A DNA stretch of 64,000 nucleotides from Flavobacterium sp. ZT3R18 (GTDB lineage: Bacteria > Bacteroidota > Bacteroidia > Flavobacteriales > Flavobacteriaceae). The number at the start of each line of letters is the position of its first letter. Within the stretch, counting starts at the first letter, position 1. A program made the translations under genes and the position numbers. Below are positions 1 through 8,668 of the stretch, piece after piece. A model generated the notes under the pieces. The model saw only the letters and a list, made by a program, of their open reading frames with translations, was not told the origin of the DNA and did no database searches. The DNA is taken from positions 124,001 to 188,000 of the forward strand of contig NZ_VJZS01000003.1 of assembly GCF_007097385.1 (NCBI RefSeq), in the 5' to 3' direction.

Positions 1-40
1 ACATATATTGAAAAAACGTTCTTAACTTAAAAAAACATAA

Positions 41-80
41 AAAAAACCTGCAAAATGACTCTTGCAGATTTCTTTCTATT
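41..80 (-). terminator. Terminator-like hairpin, copy 1 of a direct repeat
   Basis: A CTGCAA/TTGCAG stem is flanked by an A-run on the left, which becomes a T-run on the minus strand. It follows the minus-strand gene at 164-430. The same 40 bases recur at 541-580 with one mismatch. Confidence 0.6.
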
Positions 81-163
81 TTCTCACCTTTAAAAATAAC
101 ATATTAAATATGGTAAATACCATAGCTACATATTCAACAAAATGCTTTTGTTAAACTTTTTAA

Positions 164-430
164 TTACTTTAACAAAACAGTAGCATAAAGACCCAAAATC
201 ATTAAAACTAATGTGATAAAAAAAGCAAAAAACCATTTTATCATATCTGTTTTAGCTTCTTTTATTTCTAATCTCACTTCGCTAATATCCTGTTTAGTTG
301 CTAAAATTTTATCGGAATTAACTCGCTTCTCTTCACTTCTAAAATCAATAAACTCAATTAATTCCTTGGCTTCTGCTTCTCCAATTTTAGCTTTTAATTT
401 ATTGTACAAGTTGATTTCTAGTGTACTCAT
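164..430 (-). CDS. Small coiled-coil protein with C-terminal membrane anchor (DUF1640-like)
   Basis: This 88-residue protein has a charged, Glu/Lys-rich helical region at about residues 5-62, probably a coiled coil, followed by one hydrophobic segment at about 65-86. That layout resembles the DUF1640/CCDC90 class of small membrane-anchored coiled-coil proteins, which is a pattern-based call and not a firm family assignment. No catalytic motif is visible. It stands alone downstream of ychF on the same strand. The gene is bracketed by two near-identical 40-base terminator copies, so it may have arrived as a cassette or by a local duplication. The function is unknown. Confidence 0.7.
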   Translation of the reverse strand: MSTLEINLYNKLKAKIGEAEAKELIEFIDFRSEEKRVNSDKILATKQDISEVRLEIKEAKTDMIKWFFAFFITLVLMILGLYATVLLK

Positions 431-540
431 CTTATTGGATTTTAATATTTTATTCTAAACTTATTAGAAATAATTTTAACAAATATAAATAATTTTAATC
501 AAATTTTCTGTCCCAACTTTAAAAAAAGGCGGTCCAAATA

Positions 541-580
541 AAAAAACCTGCAAAATGACTCTTGCAGGTTTCTTTCTATT
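541..580 (-). terminator. Terminator of ychF, copy 2 of a direct repeat
   Basis: The perfect stem AACCTGCAA/TTGCAGGTT with an A-run on its left (T-run on the minus strand) lies just after the ychF stop. It matches positions 41-80 except for one base at 568 versus 68. Confidence 0.75.
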
Positions 581-612
581 GCTTTTTGCTTTATTACCTT
601 TTGTCCAAAAAT

Positions 613-1707
613 CTACACATTAAATCTAAAATGCATTACGTCTCCATCTTTTACGATATATTCTTTTCCTTCTACTTTGAATTTCCCAGCCTCTTTACAC
701 TTAGCTTCCGATCCGTAGTGAACGAAATCTTCATAAGCAATCACTTCGGCGCGGATGAATCCTTTTTCAAAATCGGTGTGGATAACTCCAGCAGCTTGCG
801 GTGCAGTTGATCCTATGTTAATTGTCCAAGCGCGAACTTCTTTGACACCAGCCGTAAAATAAGTTTGTTGTTTCAATAATTTGTAAGCCGCACGAATCAA
901 TACAGATGCTCCAGGCTCTTTTAACCCCATATCCTCAAGAAAAACTTGACGCTCTTCGTAGCTTTCCAATTCTGTAATATCAGCTTCGGCACCTACAGAA
1001 AGTACAATTACCTCAGCATCTTCATCTTTTACCAATTCGCGAACTTGATCCACGTATTTATTTCCTGTAACTGCTGAATTTTCATCGACATTACAAACGT
1101 ACAATACTGGTTTTGCAGTAATCAACTGAAAACTTTCTAACAATACTTCCTCATCGTTATTTTCAGGGATAACAATTCTAGCTGATTTTGCCTGCAAAAG
1201 TGTTTCTCTGATTCTGTCTAAAAGTGCTTTTTCTGTTTGTGCTTCTTTATTACCTGTTTTGGCAGCGCGATTTACTTTTTCTAAACGCTTTTCTACGTTT
1301 TCAAGATCTTTCAATTGCAATTCAATATCAATCGTTTCTTTATCACGAATTGGGTTTACATTTCCATCAACGTGTACAATATTGTCATTGTCAAAACAAC
1401 GCAAAACGTGAATAATAGCATTACACTCTCTAATATTTCCAAGAAATTGATTTCCTAAACCTTCTCCCTTACTGGCTCCTTTTACCAACCCTGCAATATC
1501 TACGATATCAACAGTTGCCATTTGCACGCGTTCTGGTTTTACTAATTCTTCCAGTTTTTCCATTCTTGAATCTGGAACGCTTACAACACCTATATTAGGT
1601 TCGATGGTACAAAAAGGAAAGTTAGCACTTTGCGCTTTTGCATTCGATAAACAATTGAACAATGTTGATTTTCCAACATTTGGTAACCCTACGATTCCTG
1701 CTTTCAT
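613..1707 (-). CDS. ychF: Redox-regulated ATPase / GTPase YchF
   Basis: YchF is an Obg-family P-loop protein that prefers ATP and associates with ribosomes. The 364-residue length is the family norm. The G1 loop GLPNVGKST is at residues 7-15, a DIVDIAGLVKGAS segment follows as G3, and a central coiled-coil insert leads into a C-terminal TGS-type domain ending in the family-typical DVMHFRFNV. The gene is monocistronic. Its leader (1708-1820) carries a structured inverted repeat shared with two other genes in this window, here interrupted by a small palindrome, which points to possible post-transcriptional or operator control. Confidence 0.97.
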   Translation of the reverse strand: MKAGIVGLPNVGKSTLFNCLSNAKAQSANFPFCTIEPNIGVVSVPDSRMEKLEELVKPERVQMATVDIVDIAGLVKGASKGEGLGNQFLGNIRECNAIIHVLRCFDNDNIVHVDGNVNPIRDKETIDIELQLKDLENVEKRLEKVNRAAKTGNKEAQTEKALLDRIRETLLQAKSARIVIPENNDEEVLLESFQLITAKPVLYVCNVDENSAVTGNKYVDQVRELVKDEDAEVIVLSVGAEADITELESYEERQVFLEDMGLKEPGASVLIRAAYKLLKQQTYFTAGVKEVRAWTINIGSTAPQAAGVIHTDFEKGFIRAEVIAYEDFVHYGSEAKCKEAGKFKVEGKEYIVKDGDVMHFRFNV

Positions 1708-1822
1708 GTGAAGATAATATTTGATTTTTTAATGATCCCGATAGCTCCCGATAATTATCGGGACGGGAGGTATTCGCCATTCTTTATGCTTTTTTTCATT
1801 TGAATCTTGGCGATTTCATGTT
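1708..1822 (-). promoter_or_regulatory. Shared inverted-repeat leader, copy A (ychF)
   Basis: Read on the minus strand, this region holds ATGAAATCGCCA, later AATGGCGA, then CATTAAAAAATC running into the ychF start. The same arrangement precedes serC and the gene at 31195-31695. The stem TCGCCA/TGGCGA is kept. A TCCCGATAATTATCGGGA palindrome interrupts the 3' part of the leader. Confidence 0.6.
1746..1763. repeat. 18-bp palindrome TCCCGATAATTATCGGGA, copy 1
   Basis: This is a perfect palindrome inside the ychF leader. Exact copies lie at 30131-30148 and 60926-60943. Confidence 0.8.
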
Positions 1823-2180
1823 ATGTATGTTTACAAATAACAACCTCCTGTTATTTGTTTTTAGTAAATCCTTTTTTAAAGTTTGCAAATATAAGATATA
1901 ATGGCATTACTCCGCAAATTTTAGGACTCCCTTTTCAGTAACGGATTAGGGCTTATAGAGATTTTATGAATTACATCCTATTTATACAGTAGCGCTTTAG
2001 CCAATATTGCAAAATATACTATTTTTTCAGACCCTTCAAATTCCAAACCACCACCATCACTATAAATTGAATATTCATACCTCCTATACAAGCAAGGAAG
2101 TAAAATATTTACAAAAAAAAATACTTCAACAAAATTTAGATATTTTTTAACATTATTATTTTATGATGTTAAAATTTTGT

Positions 2181-2188
2181 TATATTTG
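2181..2188 (+). promoter_or_regulatory. Putative -7 element TATATTTG
   Basis: TATATTTG fits the Bacteroidetes -7 consensus TAnnTTTG and lies 38 bases before the TonB-dependent receptor start. No clear -33 TTG is visible. The rest of the 520-base gap before it holds the ychF leader and no gene I can support. Confidence 0.5.
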
Positions 2189-2226
2189 AACACAAACAAA
2201 ACCAATAACCAATCAATTCACAAATT

Positions 2227-4935
2227 ATGAAAAAAATCACATTATTATTCTTTTTACTCAACGCCACGTTTATGCTGGCGCAAAAAGAAATATCAGGAAT
2301 CGTAAAAGACAACACTGGAAACGCTTTACCAGGCGTTAACATTGTAGAAAAAGGAACCTCAAACGGTGTTTCTACCGATATGAATGGATCGTATAAAATA
2401 TCCGTACAAGAAGGATCTTCATTAATTTTTAGTTATGTTGGTTACAACAGTATTACACGTGTAGCTGACAACTCAGTAATTAATGTTTCCCTGTCCGAAG
2501 AAGGCGGTCAAAATCTAAACGAAGTTATTGTTACAGGTTCCAGAACAGCAGCAAGAACCAACACTACTTCGGCCTTACCAATTGATGTATTATCCGCAAA
2601 AGACTTAACCTCTACTGGACAAGCCTCTTTCGATAAAGCATTACAGTACAGAATCCCATCATTTAACACGGTAAACACACCTGTAAACGATGCGACTTCA
2701 TTGCTTGATCCCTACGAAATAAGAAATATGGGACCAAGCAGAACCTTAATCCTTATTAACGGAAAGCGTAAAAACTTAAGCGCCTTAGTTTATGTACAAA
2801 CGTCTCCAGGACGAGGTGAAACGGGAGCAGATATTTCTGCCATTCCTACAGACGCCATCGAAAGAGTAGAAATCCTAAGAGATGGTGCGTCTGCTCAATA
2901 CGGTTCTGACGCTATTGCAGGGGTAATGAATATCATCTTAAAAAAGAGTAATAATGCTGGTTCAGCCACTCTTAGAACTGGTGTTACAAGTGAAGGTGAT
3001 GGAGAAATGTTTGGTCTAACCATTAACAATGGAACAACTGTTGGCGATAATGGATTTGTAAATTACACTTTAGACTTCTCTAAAACAGAAATGTCAAATC
3101 GTCCTGGTACAGTAGATGCTGATGGAGAATTTAATTACTGGGGAGGAACTACTGCTGGAGTAAACACTTTAACAGATATTAAAAACTTTTTAGCAAAAAA
3201 TCCTGATGCAGGAAATATCAACGGAGCTCCAGAAACTGCAGCTGCAAAATTCCTTATCAATGGTGGCAAAGACATCAACGATCACACACAACTATATTAC
3301 AATGCAGCCTATGTTTACAAAAAAGTAAATTCATTTGCCAATTACAGAACTCCATATTGGAGAACTGCTACTGATTACCCTTACTTACCATCTTTATTCG
3401 GAAATGGTACATTGGCTTCTTACCAAGGTTACGTGCCAACTTTTGAAGGAGAATTAAATGACTACAATGCAACTATAGGCTATAAATTTGAAAAAGACGG
3501 CTGGAATGCAGATGCGAGTTTCACAACTGGTGGAAACCAACAAAACTACACCATTTCAAATTCTCACAACCGCTCTAAAGACAACCTAGGAAACTTTATT
3601 TACGCTCCTAACCCAAACGTCTATAGTGGCCCAATTAGCTTTAACCCAGGTGGTGTAGGTTTTACACATTATGTAGGTAACATCGACATCAACAAAAAAG
3701 TTTTTGATAATTTCAGCATTGCATTAGGTTCTGAATTTAGAACAGAAACATTTGAAGTTAGAGAAGGAGACGAAGCTTCTTATATTGGATTAGGTGCAGA
3801 TTCTTATCAAGGTAATATGCCAGAAAACACTGGTAAATTTAACCGTTATAACATTGGTTTTTACCTTAGTGGTTCATTGGACGTAACAAAAGATTTACTA
3901 TTTGAAGGAACAGTACGTTATGAAGATTATAGTGATTTTGGAAATAAAACAGTATGGAAATTGAGTTCAAGATATAAATTCTTGGATGACAAAGTTACAT
4001 TAAGAGGTTCTGTATCTACAGGATTTAGAGCACCTACTTTACACCAAATTTATACTCAAAAAGTTCAATCCTCATTTGGTGGGGGGGGAATTCAGCTAGA
4101 AGGAATTATAAATAACGTTTCATCTGCTGCTAGATTAAGAGGAGTTCCAAATTTAAAAGCAGAAAGCTCAACCAACTACACTGTTGGAGCTGGAATTAAA
4201 CCAAGTAAAAACTTTAGTGCTACTTTAGATTATTATTACATTAGCGTTAAAGACCGTATCGTTTTAGGAGATAAAATCACATTTAGTCCTGGTAACATCC
4301 AATCATTCTTTACAAATGCAATTGACACTAAAACATCTGGTTTAGATCTTGTCGCTAATTATAGAAATATAGAATTAGGACCTGGTAAATTAGCCATAAA
4401 CCTTTCTGGAAACTATACTATTGAGAATGCTTTAGATGGAGATGTTCGTAACATTGCAAGTGTAGAAGCTGTTGGTCAATCTGTATTTGGTAAAACTTCA
4501 GAAGCATTATTACTTACTTCTCGTCCAGAGTTCAAAGTTATTCTTGGAGCAGACTTCGAAATAAGCAAATTCACATTTTCACTAAACAATACCGTTTTTG
4601 GTCCAGCAAAATTCAAAAATGCTGATTTATATGACAAAAACCTTACTGTTGAGTTCTTAACAAAAATAGTTACTGATTTAGGTATTTCTTATAGAGCTAC
4701 TGATAAAATTAGCTTAGCTTTAAATGTAAACAACTTGTTTAATGTACTCCCAGAATGGAAATTAAAGTCAGACGGTTCTGCTGGAGCTGAAGCAGTTATG
4801 AACAACCCTGTAACATTAAAAAACCAAATCAATGATTTAACCTTCAATGGTCGTTATTCTCAAATGACTTATGATGGTTCTCATTTCAGTCAATTGGGAA
4901 CAATGATGAATTTATCTTTAAACTATAAATTCTAA
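2227..4935 (+). CDS. TonB-dependent receptor with N-terminal regulatory domain
   Basis: This outer-membrane receptor would import a siderophore, vitamin or other ligand using TonB energy. The 902-residue protein starts with a signal peptide (about residues 1-18), then a carboxypeptidase-like regulatory domain (about 20-95), a plug domain containing EVIVTGSR and the RVEILRDGASAQYGSDAIAG signature, and a long beta-barrel ending in aromatic NYKF. No SusD partner follows, so it is not a typical SusCD glycan system. The ligand cannot be read from sequence. An 8-G run at 4081-4088 lies inside the coding region and could slip during replication. The gene ends at a strong terminator. Confidence 0.95.
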   Translation: MKKITLLFFLLNATFMLAQKEISGIVKDNTGNALPGVNIVEKGTSNGVSTDMNGSYKISVQEGSSLIFSYVGYNSITRVADNSVINVSLSEEGGQNLNEVIVTGSRTAARTNTTSALPIDVLSAKDLTSTGQASFDKALQYRIPSFNTVNTPVNDATSLLDPYEIRNMGPSRTLILINGKRKNLSALVYVQTSPGRGETGADISAIPTDAIERVEILRDGASAQYGSDAIAGVMNIILKKSNNAGSATLRTGVTSEGDGEMFGLTINNGTTVGDNGFVNYTLDFSKTEMSNRPGTVDADGEFNYWGGTTAGVNTLTDIKNFLAKNPDAGNINGAPETAAAKFLINGGKDINDHTQLYYNAAYVYKKVNSFANYRTPYWRTATDYPYLPSLFGNGTLASYQGYVPTFEGELNDYNATIGYKFEKDGWNADASFTTGGNQQNYTISNSHNRSKDNLGNFIYAPNPNVYSGPISFNPGGVGFTHYVGNIDINKKVFDNFSIALGSEFRTETFEVREGDEASYIGLGADSYQGNMPENTGKFNRYNIGFYLSGSLDVTKDLLFEGTVRYEDYSDFGNKTVWKLSSRYKFLDDKVTLRGSVSTGFRAPTLHQIYTQKVQSSFGGGGIQLEGIINNVSSAARLRGVPNLKAESSTNYTVGAGIKPSKNFSATLDYYYISVKDRIVLGDKITFSPGNIQSFFTNAIDTKTSGLDLVANYRNIELGPGKLAINLSGNYTIENALDGDVRNIASVEAVGQSVFGKTSEALLLTSRPEFKVILGADFEISKFTFSLNNTVFGPAKFKNADLYDKNLTVEFLTKIVTDLGISYRATDKISLALNVNNLFNVLPEWKLKSDGSAGAEAVMNNPVTLKNQINDLTFNGRYSQMTYDGSHFSQLGTMMNLSLNYKF

Positions 4936-4954
4936 TTCAATTTTTGAATAATTA

Positions 4955-4988
4955 TAAAAAGGCTATCTTTTGATAGCCTTTTTTTTTA
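4955..4988 (+). terminator. Rho-independent terminator
   Basis: AAAGGCTATC and GATAGCCTTT pair around a short T-rich loop and are followed by a T-run. It lies 20 bases after the receptor stop. Confidence 0.9.
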
Positions 4989-5026
4989 TTTAATTTCATA
5001 AATTTATATGTACCAATAATTATACC

Positions 5027-5773
5027 ATGGCAAATTTATACGACGGGAAAATGGCAGCTATTTTTGATGCCATGTACCAATCCTTCATTGATTATGATGA
5101 GGAATATGAATTTTACAATCACTTAATTCAAGAAAACAATTGTAATACTATTCTGGAAATAGGAAGCGGAACTGGAAATCTAGCCAAACGTTTTCGAGAA
5201 AACAATCAAGAGTACATAGGGCTTGATTACAGTCTAAGTATGATAGCCATTGCTCAAGAAAGAAACAAAAACAGCGTCTTTATACATGGAGACATGCGCA
5301 GTTTTGAACTAAAAAATCCGGTTGACGTCATTATAATCACGGGAAGATCTACTAGTTACCTCATTAGCAATGAAGACATCAATAACACTTTTGACTCACT
5401 TTACAAAAATTTGAATCCTCAAGGCGTAATTATTTTTGATTTCATAGATGCCAATAGGTTTATTCCTTTTATAAAGAAAAACAAAACCATTATACACCAA
5501 GCTACTTATGAAAAAATAAACTACATCCGGGAAAGCCACTGGAATACCACTTTACTCGAAAATTTCATGCTCGAATGGACTGCGCAATATTACACTATAG
5601 TGAATGGTCAAAAAGAAATTATTACGAATGATTTTTCTACAGTTCGGGTTTTTACATTAAATGAGATTCAACTTTTTCTATATCTCAACAATTTTGAAAT
5701 CATCAAGACTATAGACCGCAAAACATACGCTTATGACACTTATGTAATCATGGCTAAAAAGAAGAGTCTATAA
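5027..5773 (+). CDS. Class I SAM-dependent methyltransferase
   Basis: The Rossmann-fold glycine motif LEIGSGTGNL lies at residues 43-52. It is followed by YIGLDYS as the acidic motif II and by a FIHGDMRSF segment as motif III, which is the expected order for a class I methyltransferase of 248 residues. The substrate is unknown; the C-terminal half resembles small-molecule methyltransferases of the UbiE type. The ATG is preceded by an AT-rich leader. The last 6 bases overlap the end of the convergent gene at 5768-6931. Confidence 0.88.
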   Translation: MANLYDGKMAAIFDAMYQSFIDYDEEYEFYNHLIQENNCNTILEIGSGTGNLAKRFRENNQEYIGLDYSLSMIAIAQERNKNSVFIHGDMRSFELKNPVDVIIITGRSTSYLISNEDINNTFDSLYKNLNPQGVIIFDFIDANRFIPFIKKNKTIIHQATYEKINYIRESHWNTTLLENFMLEWTAQYYTIVNGQKEIITNDFSTVRVFTLNEIQLFLYLNNFEIIKTIDRKTYAYDTYVIMAKKKSL

Positions 5774-6931
5774 TTTATTTATCACTTTATTTATTACCTC
5801 TAATTCTTTGGCAGTAGGAGTTAGTCCTGAAACATTCCAATAATCTGTCAATATAGAATTTTTTATATTAAAAAGAGTTCTGTCCTTAAAAACATCACTT
5901 TCTTTATAGGTGTAACTTTGGATATTAAAGTTTGTTGTCACTAAATTATTTAGCACTTCTATATTTTTTATCTCATTCCCTAAATCAACTTCATAATTAA
6001 TCTCTTCTTTTGAACTAACTAAATAATAGTTATTTAAATCAACTCTGTAATTGGTTTTAAACACAGATCTAATTATATTTTTTGAGCCTTTCCCCATTTC
6101 TTTTTTAACTTCGGCCAATGAACTAGGAGAAACTTCCGCATTTATCTCAATAATTAATTTTCTTTTAACGTCATAAACAATTTTAAAATCATCCAACAAC
6201 TCATTTGAACCTTCTATAGGAATTGCTATTATTTCATTATATGCCTCATTTAATGGAGACACCTTAACAATAAAAGTAAATTTCTTTTTTGATTTCACAT
6301 CTAATAATGGTCTTAAAGCTGTAAAAACGTAATATTTCTCCATCATTACATTTAAATTATACCCTAAAAGATCTGAACTAATTTCGTCATCTATTAAACC
6401 AAAAGATCGATTTTGTTCTACTAATAAAGTCGATTTTACTTTTTTTTGATCTTTATACAATTGAAAATTTATGAGTCCGTCATTAAAATAAGCATAAATC
6501 CCATTCAATTTAAAAAACTCTCTTGAATAGACCTTCAACCTAGCGGGTACATCTAGCTTTTTAATCGAATTTTCAACTAATTCTTTAATTATTTCTTGAG
6601 GGTGTTGTTTTGTCACAACAATATCATCAAGAGTAGTTATTTTACTCTTTAAATAGATACTATTTTCTGTTTGTTTTAACGAAGCCCATTTTATAGTAAC
6701 TGGCAAATAAGAGGTATGCATCACTTTTACATTTGAACCTCCTTTTAGTTCAAAAACAACCTTTCCTTCACTATTAGACATTAAAACTTGTTTTGTTTTT
6801 AAAACTAATACCACGGCATCTTCTATTGGCAGATTAGAATCACTGTCCAATAGTACTAATGTTCTTTCATTAGTTTGCGAAAAAACATTAAAACATAAAA
6901 CAAACAGAAGTAAAACAAGGATTTTTTTCAT
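5768..6931 (-). CDS. Secreted protein with carboxypeptidase-like regulatory domain
   Basis: This 387-residue protein begins with a signal peptide (about residues 1-18, KKILVLLLFVLCFNVFSQ). A beta-sandwich of the CarboxypepD_reg/DUF4480 type follows at about 20-105, in the usual order of polarity and Gly spacing. The remaining 280 residues are a mixed alpha/beta region without a motif I recognise. Such proteins are periplasmic or outer-membrane associated in Bacteroidetes and are of unknown function. The convergent 6-base overlap with the methyltransferase gene leaves no room for a separate terminator between them. Confidence 0.8.
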   Translation of the reverse strand: MKKILVLLLFVLCFNVFSQTNERTLVLLDSDSNLPIEDAVVLVLKTKQVLMSNSEGKVVFELKGGSNVKVMHTSYLPVTIKWASLKQTENSIYLKSKITTLDDIVVTKQHPQEIIKELVENSIKKLDVPARLKVYSREFFKLNGIYAYFNDGLINFQLYKDQKKVKSTLLVEQNRSFGLIDDEISSDLLGYNLNVMMEKYYVFTALRPLLDVKSKKKFTFIVKVSPLNEAYNEIIAIPIEGSNELLDDFKIVYDVKRKLIIEINAEVSPSSLAEVKKEMGKGSKNIIRSVFKTNYRVDLNNYYLVSSKEEINYEVDLGNEIKNIEVLNNLVTTNFNIQSYTYKESDVFKDRTLFNIKNSILTDYWNVSGLTPTAKELEVINKVINKL

Positions 6932-7054
6932 AATTAATTAAATACAAATGATAAATTCCTAAAATAATTATTTAAAAATAGAAAAAAAAATCAATTAAAC
7001 ACTATCATTTCTAAAGAAGAGAGAAAAGTACCTAAAAACGCATCATACATATAT

Positions 7055-7086
7055 AAAAAAACCTGCGTAAAGACACAGGTTTTATA
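7055..7086 (-). terminator. Terminator of the ferredoxin gene
   Basis: AACCTG/CAGGTT form a stem with an A-run on the left (T-run on the minus strand), just beyond the ferredoxin stop. The stem has only six base pairs. Confidence 0.6.
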
Positions 7087-7107
7087 ATTCTAACAGGAAC
7101 CTAAATA

Positions 7108-7458
7108 TTATTCATTGTGTAGAAAAGCTTGTCTATTCAACAGCGTCTCTTCATCTTCAACATGATTATCATCTGGAATACAACAATCTACAGGACACAC
7201 AGCCGCACATTGAGGCTCATCGTGAAACCCTTTACATTCAGTACATTTACCTGGAACAATGTAATACACATCATCAGAAATTGGTGTTTGTGCCTCATCA
7301 GAATCAACTTCTGTACCATCAGGTAAAATTACTTTTCCTTTTAGTTTTGTTCCATCTTTATATCTCCAATCGTCAGCTCCTTCGTATATTGCCGTATTTG
7401 GGCATTCTGGTTCACAAGCGCCACAATTAATACATTCGTCGGTTATTATAATTGCCAT
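7108..7458 (-). CDS. 2[4Fe-4S] ferredoxin
   Basis: This small electron carrier has 116 residues from the start [12 protein letters not shown]. Cluster I cysteines are C9, C12, C15 and C19 ([12 protein letters not shown]). The second motif is CTEC, eight residues, then C-x3-C-P. The spacer between the clusters is longer than in clostridial ferredoxins, as in the YfhL/Allochromatium type. A further in-frame start lies 63 bases upstream, but the intervening residues are encoded by the degenerate AATCTAAA repeats, so the shorter form is preferred. It is divergent from the acyl-CoA reductase gene. Confidence 0.93.
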   Translation of the reverse strand: MAIIITDECINCGACEPECPNTAIYEGADDWRYKDGTKLKGKVILPDGTEVDSDEAQTPISDDVYYIVPGKCTECKGFHDEPQCAAVCPVDCCIPDDNHVEDEETLLNRQAFLHNE

Positions 7459-7500
7459 TCTTTTTAATTTTAGATTTATGATTTTAGATTTTAGATTCTG
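7459..7500 (-). repeat. Degenerate AATCTAAA repeats before the ferredoxin start
   Basis: Read on the minus strand, AATCTAAA-like units recur four times immediately upstream of the start codon. The same motif precedes several other start codons in this window. Confidence 0.6.
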
Positions 7501-7540
7501 CCTGCTAGGAGAATCTATCATCCATAACTCTTATTATCTT

Positions 7541-7570
7541 TTGTCTATAACTTTATATAGCTTATTTTTG
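7541..7570 (+). promoter_or_regulatory. Bacteroidetes-type promoter (TTG-N19-TATTTTTG)
   Basis: TTG at 7541-7543 and TATTTTTG at 7563-7570 match the -33/-7 consensus with a 19-base spacer. The acyl-CoA reductase ATG follows at 7609. Confidence 0.7.
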
Positions 7571-7608
7571 TGCAAAATTACAATCAAAACATTTCATAAA
7601 CAAACATT

Positions 7609-8667
7609 ATGACATTAGAAACAAAAAAAATTGCATTTACTGAATTAGGAAAATTCTTAAGCCAATTTAACGAAGGGAATTGCATCAAGAAAGAAACTGT
7701 GTTTGGTAATGATTTGTTTTTTGAAAAATTCACGGATTTAATTCAACTTTCTCAATCTCACAACGGCTGGTTCACTCCAGAACAAGTCTTTTTTTCTATT
7801 CAATCTTGGGCCAAAGCCTTGACCAAAGAGAACTTGGACCAATGGCTTTCTAAATATGATTTTAGCGAAGTAAAACCTAAAAAGGTGGCATTAATCCTTG
7901 CGGGTAATATTCCCCTTGTTGGTTTTCATGATTTCTTGTCGGTATTAATAACAGGACATACTGTTTTGATAAAAACCTCTTCAAACGACCAACATCTCTT
8001 GCCTTTTATGGCCAATTACCTTATTGCCTTTGAACCTCAATTTGCCAACAAAATCGAATTTGTAGAAGGGAAATTAGAGAATTTTGACGCGGTAATTGCA
8101 ACTGGCAGCAATAATACTGCCCGTTATTTTGAGTACTATTTTAAAGACAAACCTTCTATCATTAGAAAAAACAGAAACTCAATTGCAGTATTGAATGGCG
8201 AAGAAACCACAGCACAATTAACCGCATTGGGCGAAGATATTTTTAGGTATTTTGGTTTGGGTTGTAGAAGTATATCCAAACTTTTTGTACCCAAAGACTA
8301 TTCCTTTGTTCCGTTTTTTGAAGGTATTTTCAAATACCAAGATGTGATTCATTATGAAAAATATGCCAATAATTACGATTACAACAAAGCCGTTTTCTTA
8401 ATGAGTAATTTCAAATTACTGGACAATGGATTTTTGACCATCAAAGAAGATTCGAGTTATGGTTCTCCTATTTCGAGTGTGTTTTATGAATATTATGACA
8501 ATTTAGATGATTTGCAAAAACGTTTAGAAAATGAAAACGAGCAAATACAATGCATCACAAGCAACAATTTAGTAAAAAACAGCATCGATTTTGGACAAAC
8601 ACAGCAACCAGAACTATGGGATTACGCCGATAATGTTGATACTGTTTCGTTTTTGATGCAACTTTAG
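7609..8667 (+). CDS. Acyl-CoA reductase (LuxC family)
   Basis: LuxC-type enzymes reduce acyl-CoA or acyl-protein thioesters to aldehydes using an active-site cysteine. The 352-residue protein has a nucleotide-binding region around LAGNIPLVGFHDFL and VLIKTSSNDQ, a glycine-rich ATGSNNTARYFEYYF segment, and the likely catalytic Cys in FGLGCRSISKLF. It is slightly shorter than LuxC of luminous bacteria. In relatives it is commonly found beside the ferredoxin and serC genes, as here, but the physiological substrate is not evident. The final bases abut the remains of the Uma2-type gene. Confidence 0.88.
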   Translation: MTLETKKIAFTELGKFLSQFNEGNCIKKETVFGNDLFFEKFTDLIQLSQSHNGWFTPEQVFFSIQSWAKALTKENLDQWLSKYDFSEVKPKKVALILAGNIPLVGFHDFLSVLITGHTVLIKTSSNDQHLLPFMANYLIAFEPQFANKIEFVEGKLENFDAVIATGSNNTARYFEYYFKDKPSIIRKNRNSIAVLNGEETTAQLTALGEDIFRYFGLGCRSISKLFVPKDYSFVPFFEGIFKYQDVIHYEKYANNYDYNKAVFLMSNFKLLDNGFLTIKEDSSYGSPISSVFYEYYDNLDDLQKRLENENEQIQCITSNNLVKNSIDFGQTQQPELWDYADNVDTVSFLMQL

Positions 8668-8668
8668 A

